Below are positions 43,025-52,102 of a stretch of 64,000 nt of DNA, one piece after another (position 1 is the first letter of the stretch; the number at the start of each line of letters is the position of its first letter). Source of the DNA: CAWARU01 sp963805795 (GTDB taxonomy: Bacteria > Pseudomonadota > Gammaproteobacteria > UBA6186 > Azoamicaceae); assembly GCA_963805795.1 (NCBI GenBank), contig CAWDVG010000001.1:1674001-1738000 (forward strand), read 5' to 3'. The translations under genes and the position numbers were made by a program. The notes beneath the pieces are model-generated. The model ran no database searches and was not told the origin of the DNA. It worked only from the letters and a program-made list of their open reading frames with translations.

Positions 43025-44542
43025 ATGAAACCAGATTTTTCTAAACCTGCTCCTAACCCTACAACACTTGAGGAGTGTTATGCCCTCATTAATGTTCTTT
43101 GGCACATTTGCGGAAAATTTGAACCCAATGTATCCAGCATAAGAAAAGATATGGAGGAATTAAAAAATGAGGTCATCCTTCTTAGAAATGAAAGAGTTGT
43201 ATTAAGAAAAGAGAATGCAGACTTAAAAGAAAAATTGAATAGCAATTCCCAAAATTCATCAAAACCTCCATCCAGTGATCTTTTTAAGAAAAAGAAGAAG
43301 AAAAATAAAACACATCATACAAAATCAAGTCGTAAACGAGGTGGGCAGCCAGGACATAAGGGCCATACTCGAACCCCATTGCCACCAGAAGAAGTCGATC
43401 ACTTTATAGCCTGCAACCCACCTTCACAATGTGCCTGCGGCCATTCCATTGAAAAATATGTAGACTTTATACAACATCAAGTACATGAGTTGCCACTGGT
43501 TAAACCCGTTGTAACAGAGTATCAATTATTCGATGGCATTTGCGGTGGTTGCGGGAAAAAACATTCAGCAGAACTTCCTCTGGGTGTGCCAAGGGGAATG
43601 TTGGGACCTATTGCCATGGCTAAAGTTTCGACTTTGACGGGAAATTATCGATTAAGTAAAAGGAATACCGTGAATTTATTGCAGGATTTTTATGGCCTGC
43701 ATATCTCAATAGGTACAGTTTCCAATGTTGAAAAAGTTGTAAGTACAGTTTTAAAAGCTCCTGTTGAAGAAACGGTTAATGACATTCCGAAGCAACCTGT
43801 CGTACATATGGATGAAACCAGTCATAAGGAACAAAATAATCGCATGTGGACATGGGTTGCTGCAACTACTTTAATTTGCGTCTTTTTTATTAGAAAGGGC
43901 CGTAATATGGCAGTTACTCATGAAATACTCGGAAAGAATTTCTCCGGCATCCTTAATTCCGATCGTTACTCGGCTTATAATTGGGTTGACGCCCGACAGC
44001 TATGTTGGCCACATTTAAAGAGAGATTTTAAGAAAATGTCAGAAAGGCATGGGAAGTCTGGATGGGTGGGAGATGCTTTACTCTTATACCATCGGAAAAT
44101 GTTTATGTATTGGCATAGAGTAAAGGCCGGGAAACTGACTCGTGAAAAGTTTAAACTTCTCATGATCCCCATTCGGTTTCAAATAGAGGCTTTATTGGCA
44201 AAAGGTGCTGTATGTGAGCATGCAAAAACCCAGAGAACCTGTCATAATATATTAGAATATAAAGAATTTCTCTGGACTTTTGTAGACAAGATTGGAATTG
44301 ATCCAACCAATAATCTTGCAGAAAGGTTATTGAGACGATTTGTTATCTGGAGGAAGACCAGTTTTGGAACGCAATCTGAGGCCGGCTCTCGTTTTATGGA
44401 ACGCGTCATGTCGGTTGCTGGGACGTGTCAACTGCAAAAGCGAAATGTACTAGATTTTATCTCACAAGCGATACGAGCCCATTTAAACCGAGAAGAATAT
44501 CCGTCATTATTACCAAAGACAACAATGTCCTTGGCAGCGTAA
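43025..44542 (+). CDS. tnpC: IS66 family transposase
   Basis: The 505-residue protein has the IS66 plan: an N-terminal coiled coil (about 30-80), the linker SQNSSKPPSSD, a basic segment and RGGQPGHKGHTR, a zinc-finger-like CxCG...CGGCG block, and the DDE core with VHMDETSH, LNSDRYSAYNW and NNLAERLLRRFV. The gene appears intact. I chose ATG 43025; an upstream in-frame start at 42920 lies inside the left repeat arm and gives a non-family extension. TnpA and TnpB, the partners in complete IS66 elements, are absent. Confidence 0.9.
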   Translation: MKPDFSKPAPNPTTLEECYALINVLWHICGKFEPNVSSIRKDMEELKNEVILLRNERVVLRKENADLKEKLNSNSQNSSKPPSSDLFKKKKKKNKTHHTKSSRKRGGQPGHKGHTRTPLPPEEVDHFIACNPPSQCACGHSIEKYVDFIQHQVHELPLVKPVVTEYQLFDGICGGCGKKHSAELPLGVPRGMLGPIAMAKVSTLTGNYRLSKRNTVNLLQDFYGLHISIGTVSNVEKVVSTVLKAPVEETVNDIPKQPVVHMDETSHKEQNNRMWTWVAATTLICVFFIRKGRNMAVTHEILGKNFSGILNSDRYSAYNWVDARQLCWPHLKRDFKKMSERHGKSGWVGDALLLYHRKMFMYWHRVKAGKLTREKFKLLMIPIRFQIEALLAKGAVCEHAKTQRTCHNILEYKEFLWTFVDKIGIDPTNNLAERLLRRFVIWRKTSFGTQSEAGSRFMERVMSVAGTCQLQKRNVLDFISQAIRAHLNREEYPSLLPKTTMSLAA

Positions 44543-44585
44543 TATAGCACAAGATCAGTTCATTGCTTATTACGAAGGTGCCAAA

Positions 44586-45017
44586 TTGAGACCTAGATAT
44601 AACGACAATCTAAAGCCATTTGCGCGTCAACTACGTTCAAATTTAACGAATGCCGAATCACTTTTATGGCACCACATACGTCGAAAACAAATTCTGGATG
44701 TTCAATTTTATCGTCAGAGAATAATCGGAGATTATATAGTTGATTTTTTTGCGCCATCAGTTCGATTAGTCATTGAAATTGATGGTTCGCAGCATTTTGA
44801 AACAGAACACATTGAAAAAGATAAACGGCGAGATGAGTATTTAAATAAATTAGGAATAGAGGTTCTACGATTTGACAACCTCCAGGTATTAAGGACACAT
44901 AATAGTGTGTTGGAAGAAATTTATAATGTGATAACGAACCTGAGAAATCCCCCCACCCCCTTTGAAAAGGGGGAGCAGGCCATCGCAATAAACTTGTCCC
45001 GCTCTGATTTTAAGTAG
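44586..45017 (+). CDS. DUF559 endonuclease-like protein
   Basis: The 143-residue protein matches DUF559: LRSNLTNAESLLWHHIR, FYRQRIIGDYIVDFFAP and LVIEIDGSQHF with the Asp, Glu-x-Asp/Lys pattern of restriction-endonuclease-like (Vsr-like) nucleases. It starts with TTG, supported by GAAGGTG 5 bp before it. The last 25 residues are encoded by the right repeat arm (PTPFEKGEQAIAIN), so the repeat has supplied the C-terminus. DUF559 genes often travel with G/C-rich palindromic repeats. A role in moving the flanking hairpin repeat is an attractive inference. Confidence 0.85.
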   Translation: MRPRYNDNLKPFARQLRSNLTNAESLLWHHIRRKQILDVQFYRQRIIGDYIVDFFAPSVRLVIEIDGSQHFETEHIEKDKRRDEYLNKLGIEVLRFDNLQVLRTHNSVLEEIYNVITNLRNPPTPFEKGEQAIAINLSRSDFK

Positions 45018-45133
45018 AATAGCTACGAAATGGTCCCCCTAGTGGGCTGGAGGATTTTAGGAAAGCACATCAATAGTGGCGCGGCAGCGCTCTCCTTTTT
45101 GAGATAGGGCGGCGCCAGCCGCCCTGAACGATT
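44940..45133. repeat. Right arm of the long inverted repeat
   Basis: Inverted copy of 42768-42963, differing at about ten positions, mainly in the C-rich blocks. It overlaps the 3' end of the DUF559 gene. Confidence 0.85.
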
Positions 45134-45356
45134 ACGGTTACGGCGACCAAGGCAATCAATGGAATGGCATGCAAAACTTGGCGATGCATCACTGAATCGT
45201 ATATGGATTTATAAACAATTTTAAGTGCTGGACACCCGTTACAAATGCATGACCATGCACGACGAAGCACAACTCAGTCCCGCAGTTCCCCACTCTCTTT
45301 TGCATTTAACTCTAGCAATAATATTGTTTAATAACCTATAATTAATACAACGCGAA

Positions 45357-45500
45357 AACCTAGGAATCGCACAGCTCAATAACCTAGGAATCGCACAACA
45401 CCATAACCTAGGAATCGCCCAGAACATGAAGAGCTCAGAGAAATTAGCCCAATCATTAGAACTTTTACGAGATCTCCAAAAAATGGGGATTACAGTCTAA
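45357..45500 (+). pseudogene. Protein tail with three 8-residue NLGIAQxx repeats
   Basis: An open frame without a start codon encodes NLGIAQLN, NLGIAQHH and NLGIAQNM as three exact 24-bp periods (ACCTAGGAATCGC core), then a helical tail SSEKLAQSLELLRDLQKMG, ending at a TAA just before the IS left end. It seems to be the end of a repeat protein cut by mobile elements. A short matching-looking stretch GMQNLAMHH is encoded at about 45150-45197. The family is unknown. Confidence 0.4.
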
Positions 45501-45514
45501 TTCAACTATTATAT

Positions 45515-46576
45515 ATTCTTTTTAGCCTTCTATTCAAAGCGTTAAAATTGGGTGGCGTCAGCTCTATTGTGGCCGAAAATATTATCTTGAAACAGCAATT
45601 AATTATTTTATCTAAAAATAAAAAACGATGCCCCAATCTATCAAACTCAGATCGTTAAATATTTGGCTTCTTATCCCGATATATCAATATCAAACGATTG
45701 ACACGCTTAGCCATTTTAGTTAAACCTGCCACTTTAATAAAGTTACACAAAATTTTTGTTTCGAGAAAGTACAAATCATTGTTTACCAAAAAGACCCATA
45801 AGAAACCAGGAAGAAAAGGTCCATCTCAAGAAATAATTGATCTCATTCTACAATATAAAGCGCTAAATCCCAAATTTGGCTATTTACGTATTGCGATGCA
45901 AATTTCAAATCAGTTTGGGATTGAAATAAGCAGCGATACGGTAAGAAGAATTTTAAATAAACTTTACAAACCAGATCCTAATAGAAGTCGCGGGCCCAGT
46001 TGGTTATCTTTTTTAGGTCACACTAATGATTCGTTATGGTCCATCGATTTTTTTAGAACAGAATCTATTCATTTAAAATCCAACTGGGTCATGGTGATTA
46101 TGGATCAATTCACAAGAAGAATCGTCGGATTCGCTGTTCATAATGGCGATATGAGTGGATCGGCTATATGCCGCATGTTTAACAGTATAATTTCAAAACA
46201 AAAGTTGCCTAAACGAATTTCAACCGATAATGATCCACTTTTTGAGTTTCAAAGGTGGCAAGCCAACCTTAGAATTTTAGAAATTGAACATATAAAATCC
46301 ATACCCTATACCCCAATTTCTCATCCATTTGTGGAACGGTTGATTAGAACGATAAGAGAGGAGTTATTAAACAATGTTTTAGTTTGGAATACGGGTGATT
46401 TGCAGAAAAAATTAGATACCTATAAAGATTATTTCAATCAATCGAGAACTCATGCAGGTATTAATGCTATGACCCCTGAAAATAAAAGCACAGGGAATAA
46501 AGAAGTGCTTAGTTTGAATAATTATAAATGGAAAAAACACCTACGTGGGTTGGTTCAATTACCTATTGCCGCTTAA
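45515..46576 (+). pseudogene. Transposase of the rve (DDE) IS family, nonsense codon near the N-terminus
   Basis: Comparison with copy 2 shows the gene starting upstream (ALKLGGVSSIVAENIILKQQ) and interrupted by a TAA at 45656-45658 where copy 2 has TTT. The open part from 45698 (292 residues) keeps an HTH-like region, SLWSIDFFRTES, RISTDNDPLFEF and HPFVERLIRTIREELL, the three parts of an integrase-core catalytic triad. Translation from an internal start would lack the N-terminal domain. Confidence 0.8.
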
Positions 46577-46599
46577 AATTTAGGAATTCGCATACTACA
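45515..46599 (+). mobile_element. rve-type insertion sequence, copy 1
   Basis: The element carries one transposase gene, broken by a nonsense codon, and ends in TTAGGAATTCGCATACTACA at 46580-46599. The left limit is placed where similarity to copy 2 fades. No clear left terminal repeat or target duplication was found. Confidence 0.65.
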
Positions 46600-46601
46600 G
46601 G

Positions 46602-46670
46602 CTAGATTTAGGTCGATATCCTGACAAGATACAAAGACAAATACGTGAGCTAGCCTGTGGACGTTATTTA
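46602..46670 (+). mobile_element. 69-bp scrap of istB
   Basis: This stretch is identical to 55802-55870 inside the IstB gene of the IS21 element, and begins 2 bp after the right end of IS copy 1. The rest of the 46600-46954 spacer shows no further gene; a short transposase-like frame on the minus strand (46573-46758) is unsupported. Confidence 0.85.
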
Positions 46671-46954
46671 ATCGCCACATTCTGTAATACGTTTTAAGCA
46701 ATGCGTTACTATTTTCGCGGTAACTTTCAGAATAGTTGTTGCGTGATGCAAAGTGCAATTATCCTACAGGTTGTATATTAACCAACTTCTCCAACCGTTG
46801 TCTAACTGCTCGCTGAATCGCCCTGGCTGATAGAGGGGGTTGCTGGAGGCATATGCCTATAGTAATCTGAAAGTAATTAATGAACTCTAGACGGTCAAAT
46901 TATTTGACCATGCCAAGCGAATAGTAATCTTTGCTCCAAGGAGGTGTAATGTAA

Positions 46955-47578
46955 ATGATCAAAAAAGAATATTATGAAACAATAACCCCAGAAAATGCTG
47001 CTTTAGTGCTAGTTGACCATCAAATTGGGTTATACACTGGTGTAAGGGACATCCCTGTTGATGAATTAAAACACAACATTGTTGGATTAGTAAACGCGTC
47101 TAAAGTTTTTCGCATTCCATTTGTCGTTACGACAACGACAGAAAGCATGTGGGGCCCAATGATTCAAGAATTGCAAGAAGCGTTGAAAGGCGTTCCCGTA
47201 ATTGAACGTACTACAGTTAACGCTTGGGATGATCAACGAGTATCTGCCGCTATTGAAAAAACTGGCCGAAAAAAATTGATCATGACAGGGATAAGCACTG
47301 ATGTATGCCTTGCTTTCCCAGCAATTACTGCTGTAGGAAAAGGTTATGACGTTTATGCGGTTGTTGATGCCTCGGGCGCATTCACAGTCAAGCAAGGAGA
47401 ACTAGGCGTGCCCCGAATGGTACAAGCTGGTGTTAAAGTTGTTGGATATTCAAATGTCATCGTCGAACTGTTAAAAGATAACGCTAGTCCGCTTGCTATG
47501 GAAGCATATAGCGGCCTTAATATGCCATTCGCCACCTTAGTACTTGGTTTAAACCAATATTTTTCTTCAAAAAAATAA
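46955..47578 (+). CDS. Cysteine hydrolase of the isochorismatase (YcaC-like) family
   Basis: The 207-residue protein shows LVLVDHQIGLY (Asp near 19), the lysine region ELKHNIVGL, and ISTDVCLAFPAI with the catalytic cysteine near residue 118, completing the Asp-Lys-Cys triad of the isochorismatase-like hydrolases. The length and VVDASGAF block match the YcaC subgroup, whose natural substrate is unknown. AAGGAGG lies upstream. It has a higher G+C feel than the flanking IS DNA. The exported pirin-like gene follows after 72 bp on the same strand, so the pair may be co-transcribed. Confidence 0.88.
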   Translation: MIKKEYYETITPENAALVLVDHQIGLYTGVRDIPVDELKHNIVGLVNASKVFRIPFVVTTTTESMWGPMIQELQEALKGVPVIERTTVNAWDDQRVSAAIEKTGRKKLIMTGISTDVCLAFPAITAVGKGYDVYAVVDASGAFTVKQGELGVPRMVQAGVKVVGYSNVIVELLKDNASPLAMEAYSGLNMPFATLVLGLNQYFSSKK

Positions 47579-47650
47579 AATTGAAACCAAAATTGCCAGA
47601 AGAATATTTTCGCCTTTCGCAAGAAAGGCGAGCGCGATAATGGAGATTCC

Positions 47651-48646
47651 ATGTTAAAGTTAAGTATTAAAATGGTCATTTTAGTTGTTGTGGTTGCTCC
47701 TCTAATAGCTGCGGCACAACCGGCACAAATATATTCACAAAATGAATTAATGAATAAAAAATTTACAGAGATAAATAAAGATGTAGGTGGTGTTATGAAT
47801 TACCGTAAGATTAAGAAAATAACGCAAGGCAATGACTCAAGTTGGGTGGGAGATGGTTTCCTGGTAAACAACATGTTTTTTTATAGTAGAGATAATGATA
47901 TCAGCCCATTTCTCCTGTTGGACTACGCAAAACCATTCAATTTTGCTCCTACAGATGTCCCTCGAGGTGTGGAACAACATCCGCATCGCGGGTTTGAAAC
48001 GGTGACCATTGTGTATGATGGTGAGGTCCAACATAGAGATACAGCGGGCAACCATGGAACAATTGGTCCAGGTGACGTTCAATGGATGACTGCTGCTCGC
48101 GGCATCTTGCATGAAGAGAAGCATAGTAACGAGTTCACACGCAAGGGTGGACGGCTGGAAATGGTACAATTATGGGTGAATTTACCTGCTAAGGATAAAA
48201 TGTCTGCACCACACTATCAAGAGATATCGAATGCAGCTATTCCAACCGTGACACTCGCGGACGGTATGGGTTTTGTGCGAATTATTGCTGGAAATTTTGG
48301 CGATATCAAAAGCCCTGTAAAAACATTTACACAAGTTCACATATATGACATCAGAATTAAAGAAGGTGCATCGCAAAATATACCTGTCACAAACAGTTTC
48401 AATGCCATGCTTCTGGTGCTTGATGGCAAGATAGAAATTGGTAATAAACAGATCAAAGCAGGCGAACTGGTCAAGTTTGCTAAGGAAGGAGATATGATTT
48501 TACTAACTGCTAAAAGTGACACTAAAGTGCTGTTTATGGCAGGTGAACCAATTAATGAGCCAGTTGTTGGAGCAGGACCATTTGTTATGAATACAGAAGC
48601 TGAAATAAAACAGGCGTATAGTGATTTACGGGCCGGGAAACTTTAA
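47651..48646 (+). CDS. Pirin family protein with an N-terminal signal sequence
   Basis: The 331-residue protein begins with a likely signal peptide (MVILVVVVAPLIAAAQPAQ) and continues into a bicupin pirin: FLLLDYAKPF, the metal-binding HPHRGFETVTIVYDGEVQHR (about 111-130), GDVQWMTAARGILHEE with the remaining His and Glu ligands, and a second cupin domain. Pirins bind iron and may act as quercetinases or redox sensors; most are cytoplasmic, so an exported one is unusual. It follows the isochorismatase-like gene with GGAGAT before its start. Confidence 0.85.
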   Translation: MLKLSIKMVILVVVVAPLIAAAQPAQIYSQNELMNKKFTEINKDVGGVMNYRKIKKITQGNDSSWVGDGFLVNNMFFYSRDNDISPFLLLDYAKPFNFAPTDVPRGVEQHPHRGFETVTIVYDGEVQHRDTAGNHGTIGPGDVQWMTAARGILHEEKHSNEFTRKGGRLEMVQLWVNLPAKDKMSAPHYQEISNAAIPTVTLADGMGFVRIIAGNFGDIKSPVKTFTQVHIYDIRIKEGASQNIPVTNSFNAMLLVLDGKIEIGNKQIKAGELVKFAKEGDMILLTAKSDTKVLFMAGEPINEPVVGAGPFVMNTEAEIKQAYSDLRAGKL

Positions 48647-48876
48647 AAGTAACTTATGGGATCGAATACAATTCCGGATATACAGCGCATGGCAACAAAA
48701 GATAGTGTAGAATGACTGTAGTACTTGCGTCCCACTCTGGTCTTTGAATCAAAATACCTGAAACATTACGTTAGTTTTTCCCTCGTGCTAGCGAATTTAA
48801 TTTTTCTTTTATCAAAGAGACGTTTAAAGAACGCTTTTTTAAAAAAGCATTAACATATTGAACAGACTGAATAAAG

Positions 48877-49158
48877 ATGGCGTCATTCCAATCAAGTTTC
48901 ATTGCTTTTGATGGTTTTACCTCACTCTCTGGCGAAATTAATTCATCAACCGGTAGACGTTTGCGATCTGCGGGTGTTTCATTTGAGGATAGGCAGGATT
49001 TATTGGGTCACAAATCTTCACGGATTACGACTCATTATTCTACAGCTGAATTACAGAATCTGTGGGAAGCTGCCAACAAAGTTAGCGTAAGTCATGCACG
49101 GCCAACACTAACTTTGCTGAGAACTGATGCAGTAAGTCGTGTAGTATGCGAATTCTAA
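48877..49158 (+). pseudogene. C-terminal remnant of a tyrosine recombinase (integrase)
   Basis: Residues 27-70 read RRLRSAGVSFEDRQDLLGHK and SSRITTHYSTAELQNLWEAA, matching the end of phage-type integrases: the LLGH histidine and the nucleophilic tyrosine of THYS are both visible. The first 25 residues are unrelated and the front two thirds of the enzyme, with the first catalytic arginine, is missing. The last residues are encoded by an inverted IS end (49140-49161). It is the remains of an integrative element. Confidence 0.7.
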
Positions 49159-49161
49159 ATT
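49140..49161 (-). repeat. Inverted copy of the IS right end
   Basis: TGTAGTATGCGAATTC followed by TAAATTT is the reverse complement, with one base missing, of the IS right end at 52103-52125. Together the two would bound a 2986-bp unit containing the AbiE pair and IS copy 2. Confidence 0.65.
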
Positions 49162-49305
49162 TGCTGATTTAACATCCACGGCAAACCAGAGCTCTCAATA
49201 TTCTGTCGAATTTAATATTCCCTTTTTTCTTGCACATTTTAATAAATTCCGTATATAATTAGATATTGTGGCTATTTTAGGCACGATACCTAATCGGATC
49301 CAGAA

Positions 49306-50097
49306 ATGCATTTAAAAGACTATATAAATATCCAGCTAAAAAATGGAAGATGTTCCTTTTCTTTAGCTGTTGCTGAAAAAGAACTTGGCAAATCAAATGT
49401 GGCAGTTAGGTCTGCTATTGCTCATTTAATTGCAAAAGGAGAGCTTGCAAATCCCGCTAGAGGTTTCTACGTGATTGTTCCGCCAGAATATCAAATTTTA
49501 AAATGCCTCCCGGCAGAACATTTTATACCATATTTGATGGATTATTGGGGTATCAACTATTACGCAGCACTGCTTACTGCTGCTAGGCATCATGGCTCTA
49601 CTCATCAAAGTTCTCATGTCTTCCAAGTCATTATTCCTAAACATAAGCCCGAGATTATTTGTGGTAAAGTAAGAATCAAGTTTTATGCAAATAAAAATAT
49701 GGTCGAAACGCCCACACAAAAAATTTCAACTGCTAAAAGCAGATTAATAATCTCGACTCCTGAAGGTACAGCAATGGATTTAATGCATTATATTAGTCAA
49801 TCTGGCGGATTGAATCATATCGCCACCGTTCTTTCAGAGTTACAAGAATCAATATCACCTGAAAAATTACTTCTTCTTGCAGAAAACCAAAAAAGTTTAC
49901 CTTGGAAACAACGACTAGGGTATATTTTAGAAACGATTGGATCTATGGAATTAGCTGAAATCTTAAAAAACCATCTAAAAAAACATAAAAAAATTGACTT
50001 TATTCCATTAATGCCAGGAATAGAAACTAATGGTGTTGAAAAAAATAAAACCTGGAAAATTTTGGAAAACACAACCATTGATGGGGATGACATATGA
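49306..50097 (+). CDS. AbiEi-type antitoxin (type IV toxin-antitoxin)
   Basis: The 263-residue protein begins with a winged-helix region (FSLAVAEKELGKSNVAVRSA) followed by NPARGFYVIVPPEYQ and YLMDYWGINYYAALLTAARH, the layout of AbiEi_4-type proteins: an N-terminal DNA-binding domain that represses its own promoter and a C-terminal domain that antagonises the toxin. It overlaps the toxin gene by 4 bp (ATGA), as expected for the pair. Such systems give abortive infection against phages and stabilise mobile DNA. Inverted IS ends surround it. Confidence 0.85.
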   Translation: MHLKDYINIQLKNGRCSFSLAVAEKELGKSNVAVRSAIAHLIAKGELANPARGFYVIVPPEYQILKCLPAEHFIPYLMDYWGINYYAALLTAARHHGSTHQSSHVFQVIIPKHKPEIICGKVRIKFYANKNMVETPTQKISTAKSRLIISTPEGTAMDLMHYISQSGGLNHIATVLSELQESISPEKLLLLAENQKSLPWKQRLGYILETIGSMELAEILKNHLKKHKKIDFIPLMPGIETNGVEKNKTWKILENTTIDGDDI

Positions 50098-50930
50098 TAC
50101 CAGAATACTGTATTACAGAATGGAGGCAGAAAGCTCCTTGGACTAAAGATTATCAAGTGGAACAAGATCTAATAATCAGTCGCGCCTTAATTGAAATATA
50201 TCAAAATGAGAAAATTAGTGAGAATCTAGTTTTTAGGGGAGGAACAGCTTTAAATAAATTATATATCACACCTCCAGCAAGATATAGTGAAGATCTGGAC
50301 TTCGTGCAAATGAAATCTGAACCCATTGGCCCAACAATCGCTAACATTAGAAATATTTTGGATAATTGGTTAAGCGCCCCAAAAGGTAAATTAACAGAAC
50401 GTTCTGCAAAACTTATTTACAATTACTTAACGATTGATGGAAATTCTGCAAAAGTGAAAATAGAAATTAATACAACAGAACATTTTCAAGTACAAAATTT
50501 AAGCAATATGGAATATTCAATAAACTCAGCATGGTTTGAAGGCAAAAGTCGCATTGTATCTTATCAATTAGAAGAATTAATTGCAACAAAATTACGTGCT
50601 TTATATCAAAGAAGGAAAGGTAGAGATTTATTTGATTTGTGGTATGTTTCAAAGCAAAATTTAGTAAATGTTGAAAATGTAATTCAAATATTCCAACAAT
50701 ATTGCAATAGAGAAAAACAAATAATAACGAGAGCATTATTCGAGAAAAACTTATCTCAAAAATATTTACACCCTGAATTTAAAATTGATATGCAAACTCT
50801 TTTGGCTCAAGACGCTGAATGGGATTTTGATGATGCATTTGATTTTGTTAACGACACTATCATAAATAAAATACCCGGAAAATCTTGGAAAGGATTAGAA
50901 TCTAAAAAACATGAAGAAAATCTTACTTAA
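50094..50930 (+). CDS. AbiEii/AbiGii-type nucleotidyltransferase toxin
   Basis: The 278-residue protein has the DNA polymerase beta-like nucleotidyltransferase motifs FRGGTALNKLY and RYSEDLDFVQ (about 45-72), then KVKIEINTTE with a third acidic residue, and YQLEELIATKLRALYQRRKG..DLFDLW, the conserved C-terminal block of AbiEii. These toxins modify tRNA acceptor ends or related substrates with NTPs. All motifs look intact. It is coupled to the antitoxin at 49306. Confidence 0.9.
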   Translation: MIPEYCITEWRQKAPWTKDYQVEQDLIISRALIEIYQNEKISENLVFRGGTALNKLYITPPARYSEDLDFVQMKSEPIGPTIANIRNILDNWLSAPKGKLTERSAKLIYNYLTIDGNSAKVKIEINTTEHFQVQNLSNMEYSINSAWFEGKSRIVSYQLEELIATKLRALYQRRKGRDLFDLWYVSKQNLVNVENVIQIFQQYCNREKQIITRALFEKNLSQKYLHPEFKIDMQTLLAQDAEWDFDDAFDFVNDTIINKIPGKSWKGLESKKHEENLT

Positions 50931-51034
50931 ATATGTGTATTATAACATTTCAATCTGTCCATTCCGAAAAGATGATTGAAAAATATCTAAAAGTCGTTTA
51001 AACTCAATTATTATGGTTAATATAGTACAATCAT

Positions 51035-52102
51035 TATACATCTTATTTAGAATGCCTATTTACAATAGGAAAAATAGCCGGCATCAGTGCCGTCATTTCT
51101 GAAAACATTTTCCTGCGCCAGCAGTTGATTATTCTAGCCAGAAATAGAAAACGATGCCCTAAACTCTCAAACACAGATCGTTTTATATTTGGATTCTTCA
51201 GTCATTACATTAATCACAAAAGATTATGCCGTTTGGCCATAATAATTAAACCTGCCACATTATTAAAATTTCACAAATTTTTTGTTTCGAGAAAATACAA
51301 ATCTTTATTTACAAAAAAGAACCACAAAAAACCTGGCAGAAAAGGTCCAAACCAGGAAATTATCGACCTTGTTTTAAAATATAAGGCTCTTAACTCAAAA
51401 TTCGGATACTTGCGAATTGCAATGCAAATTTCAAACCAGTTTGGAATTGAAATAAGCAGCAATCAAGTGAGAAGAATTTTAAATAAATTTTATAGACCAG
51501 ATCCTAATAGGAACCATGGGCCCAATTGGCTATCATTTCTCGGTCATACTAAAGATTCATTATAGTCCATCGATTTTTTTAGAATAGAATCTATTCATCT
51601 ACAGTCCAATTGGATCATGGTGGTAATGGATCAATTTACAAGAAGAATCGTCGGATTCGCTGTCCATAAAGGTGATATGAGTGGCGTATCTATATGCCGT
51701 ATGTTTAACAAAATAATTTCAAAACAAAAGTTACCGCAACGCGTTTCCACAGACAATGATCCGCTTTTCAAATTTGAAAGGTGGCAAGCCAATCTTAGAG
51801 TTCTTGAAATTGAACATATAAAATCTATACCCTACACCCCAATTTCCCATCCATTTATAGAAAGTTTAATTAGAACAATAAGAGAAGAGCTATTAAACAA
51901 CGTTTTAATCTGGAATGCTCATGACTTACAGAAAAAATTGGACATCTATAAAGATTATTTTAATCAATCAAGAGCTCATGCAGGTATTAATGCAATGACT
52001 CCTGAAAATAAAAGTTCAGGGAATAAAGAAGTGCTTAGTTTGAGTAATTTTAAATGGAAAAAGCACTTACGTGGGTTGGTTCATTTACCTATTGCAGACT
52101 AA
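51035..52102 (+). pseudogene. Transposase of IS copy 2, interrupted by a TAG
   Basis: The frame runs from about 51035 (GKIAGISAVISENIFLRQQL) through FIFGFFSHYINHKR to a TAG at 51563-51565 where copy 1 has the TGG of SLWSIDFF, the first catalytic block. It then continues in frame to 52102 with RVSTDNDPLFKF and HPFIESLIRTIREELL. Copy 1 and copy 2 thus carry different nonsense mutations, and neither makes a full enzyme. The invariant-looking Arg before LIRTIREE is Ser here. Confidence 0.8.

Larger units (their letters stand above)
42768..45133. mobile_element. IS66-type transposase plus DUF559 gene enclosed by ~195-bp inverted repeats
   Basis: Two arms of about 195 bp, 42768-42963 and 44940-45133, are inverted copies with roughly 95 percent identity by eye. 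Between them lie an IS66-family transposase and a DUF559 gene, both on the plus strand. Such long terminal repeats are not usual for IS66 elements, whose ends are about 15-30 bp, so the arms may be a separate hairpin-rich repeat family that traps or moves the pair. No target duplication was recognised. Confidence 0.7.

Noticed and set aside
45352..45425. Possible CRISPR-like array (three spaced identical units)
   Set aside because: The units are 24 bp apart with no spacers of CRISPR length and they encode a regular 8-residue repeat.
45070..45427. Two minus-strand frames of 62-66 codons rich in Cys and Ile-Pro repeats
   Set aside because: They are the antisense of the inverted repeat arm and of the NLGIAQ repeats.
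46573..46758. 61-codon minus-strand frame with NNYSESYRENSNALLKTYYR
   Set aside because: It could be a transposase scrap, but it has no start signal and includes the IS end, so no gene was called.
51563..51565. Programmed stop readthrough in IS copy 2
   Set aside because: Copy 1 has TGG at this position and a different stop elsewhere, so independent decay is simpler.
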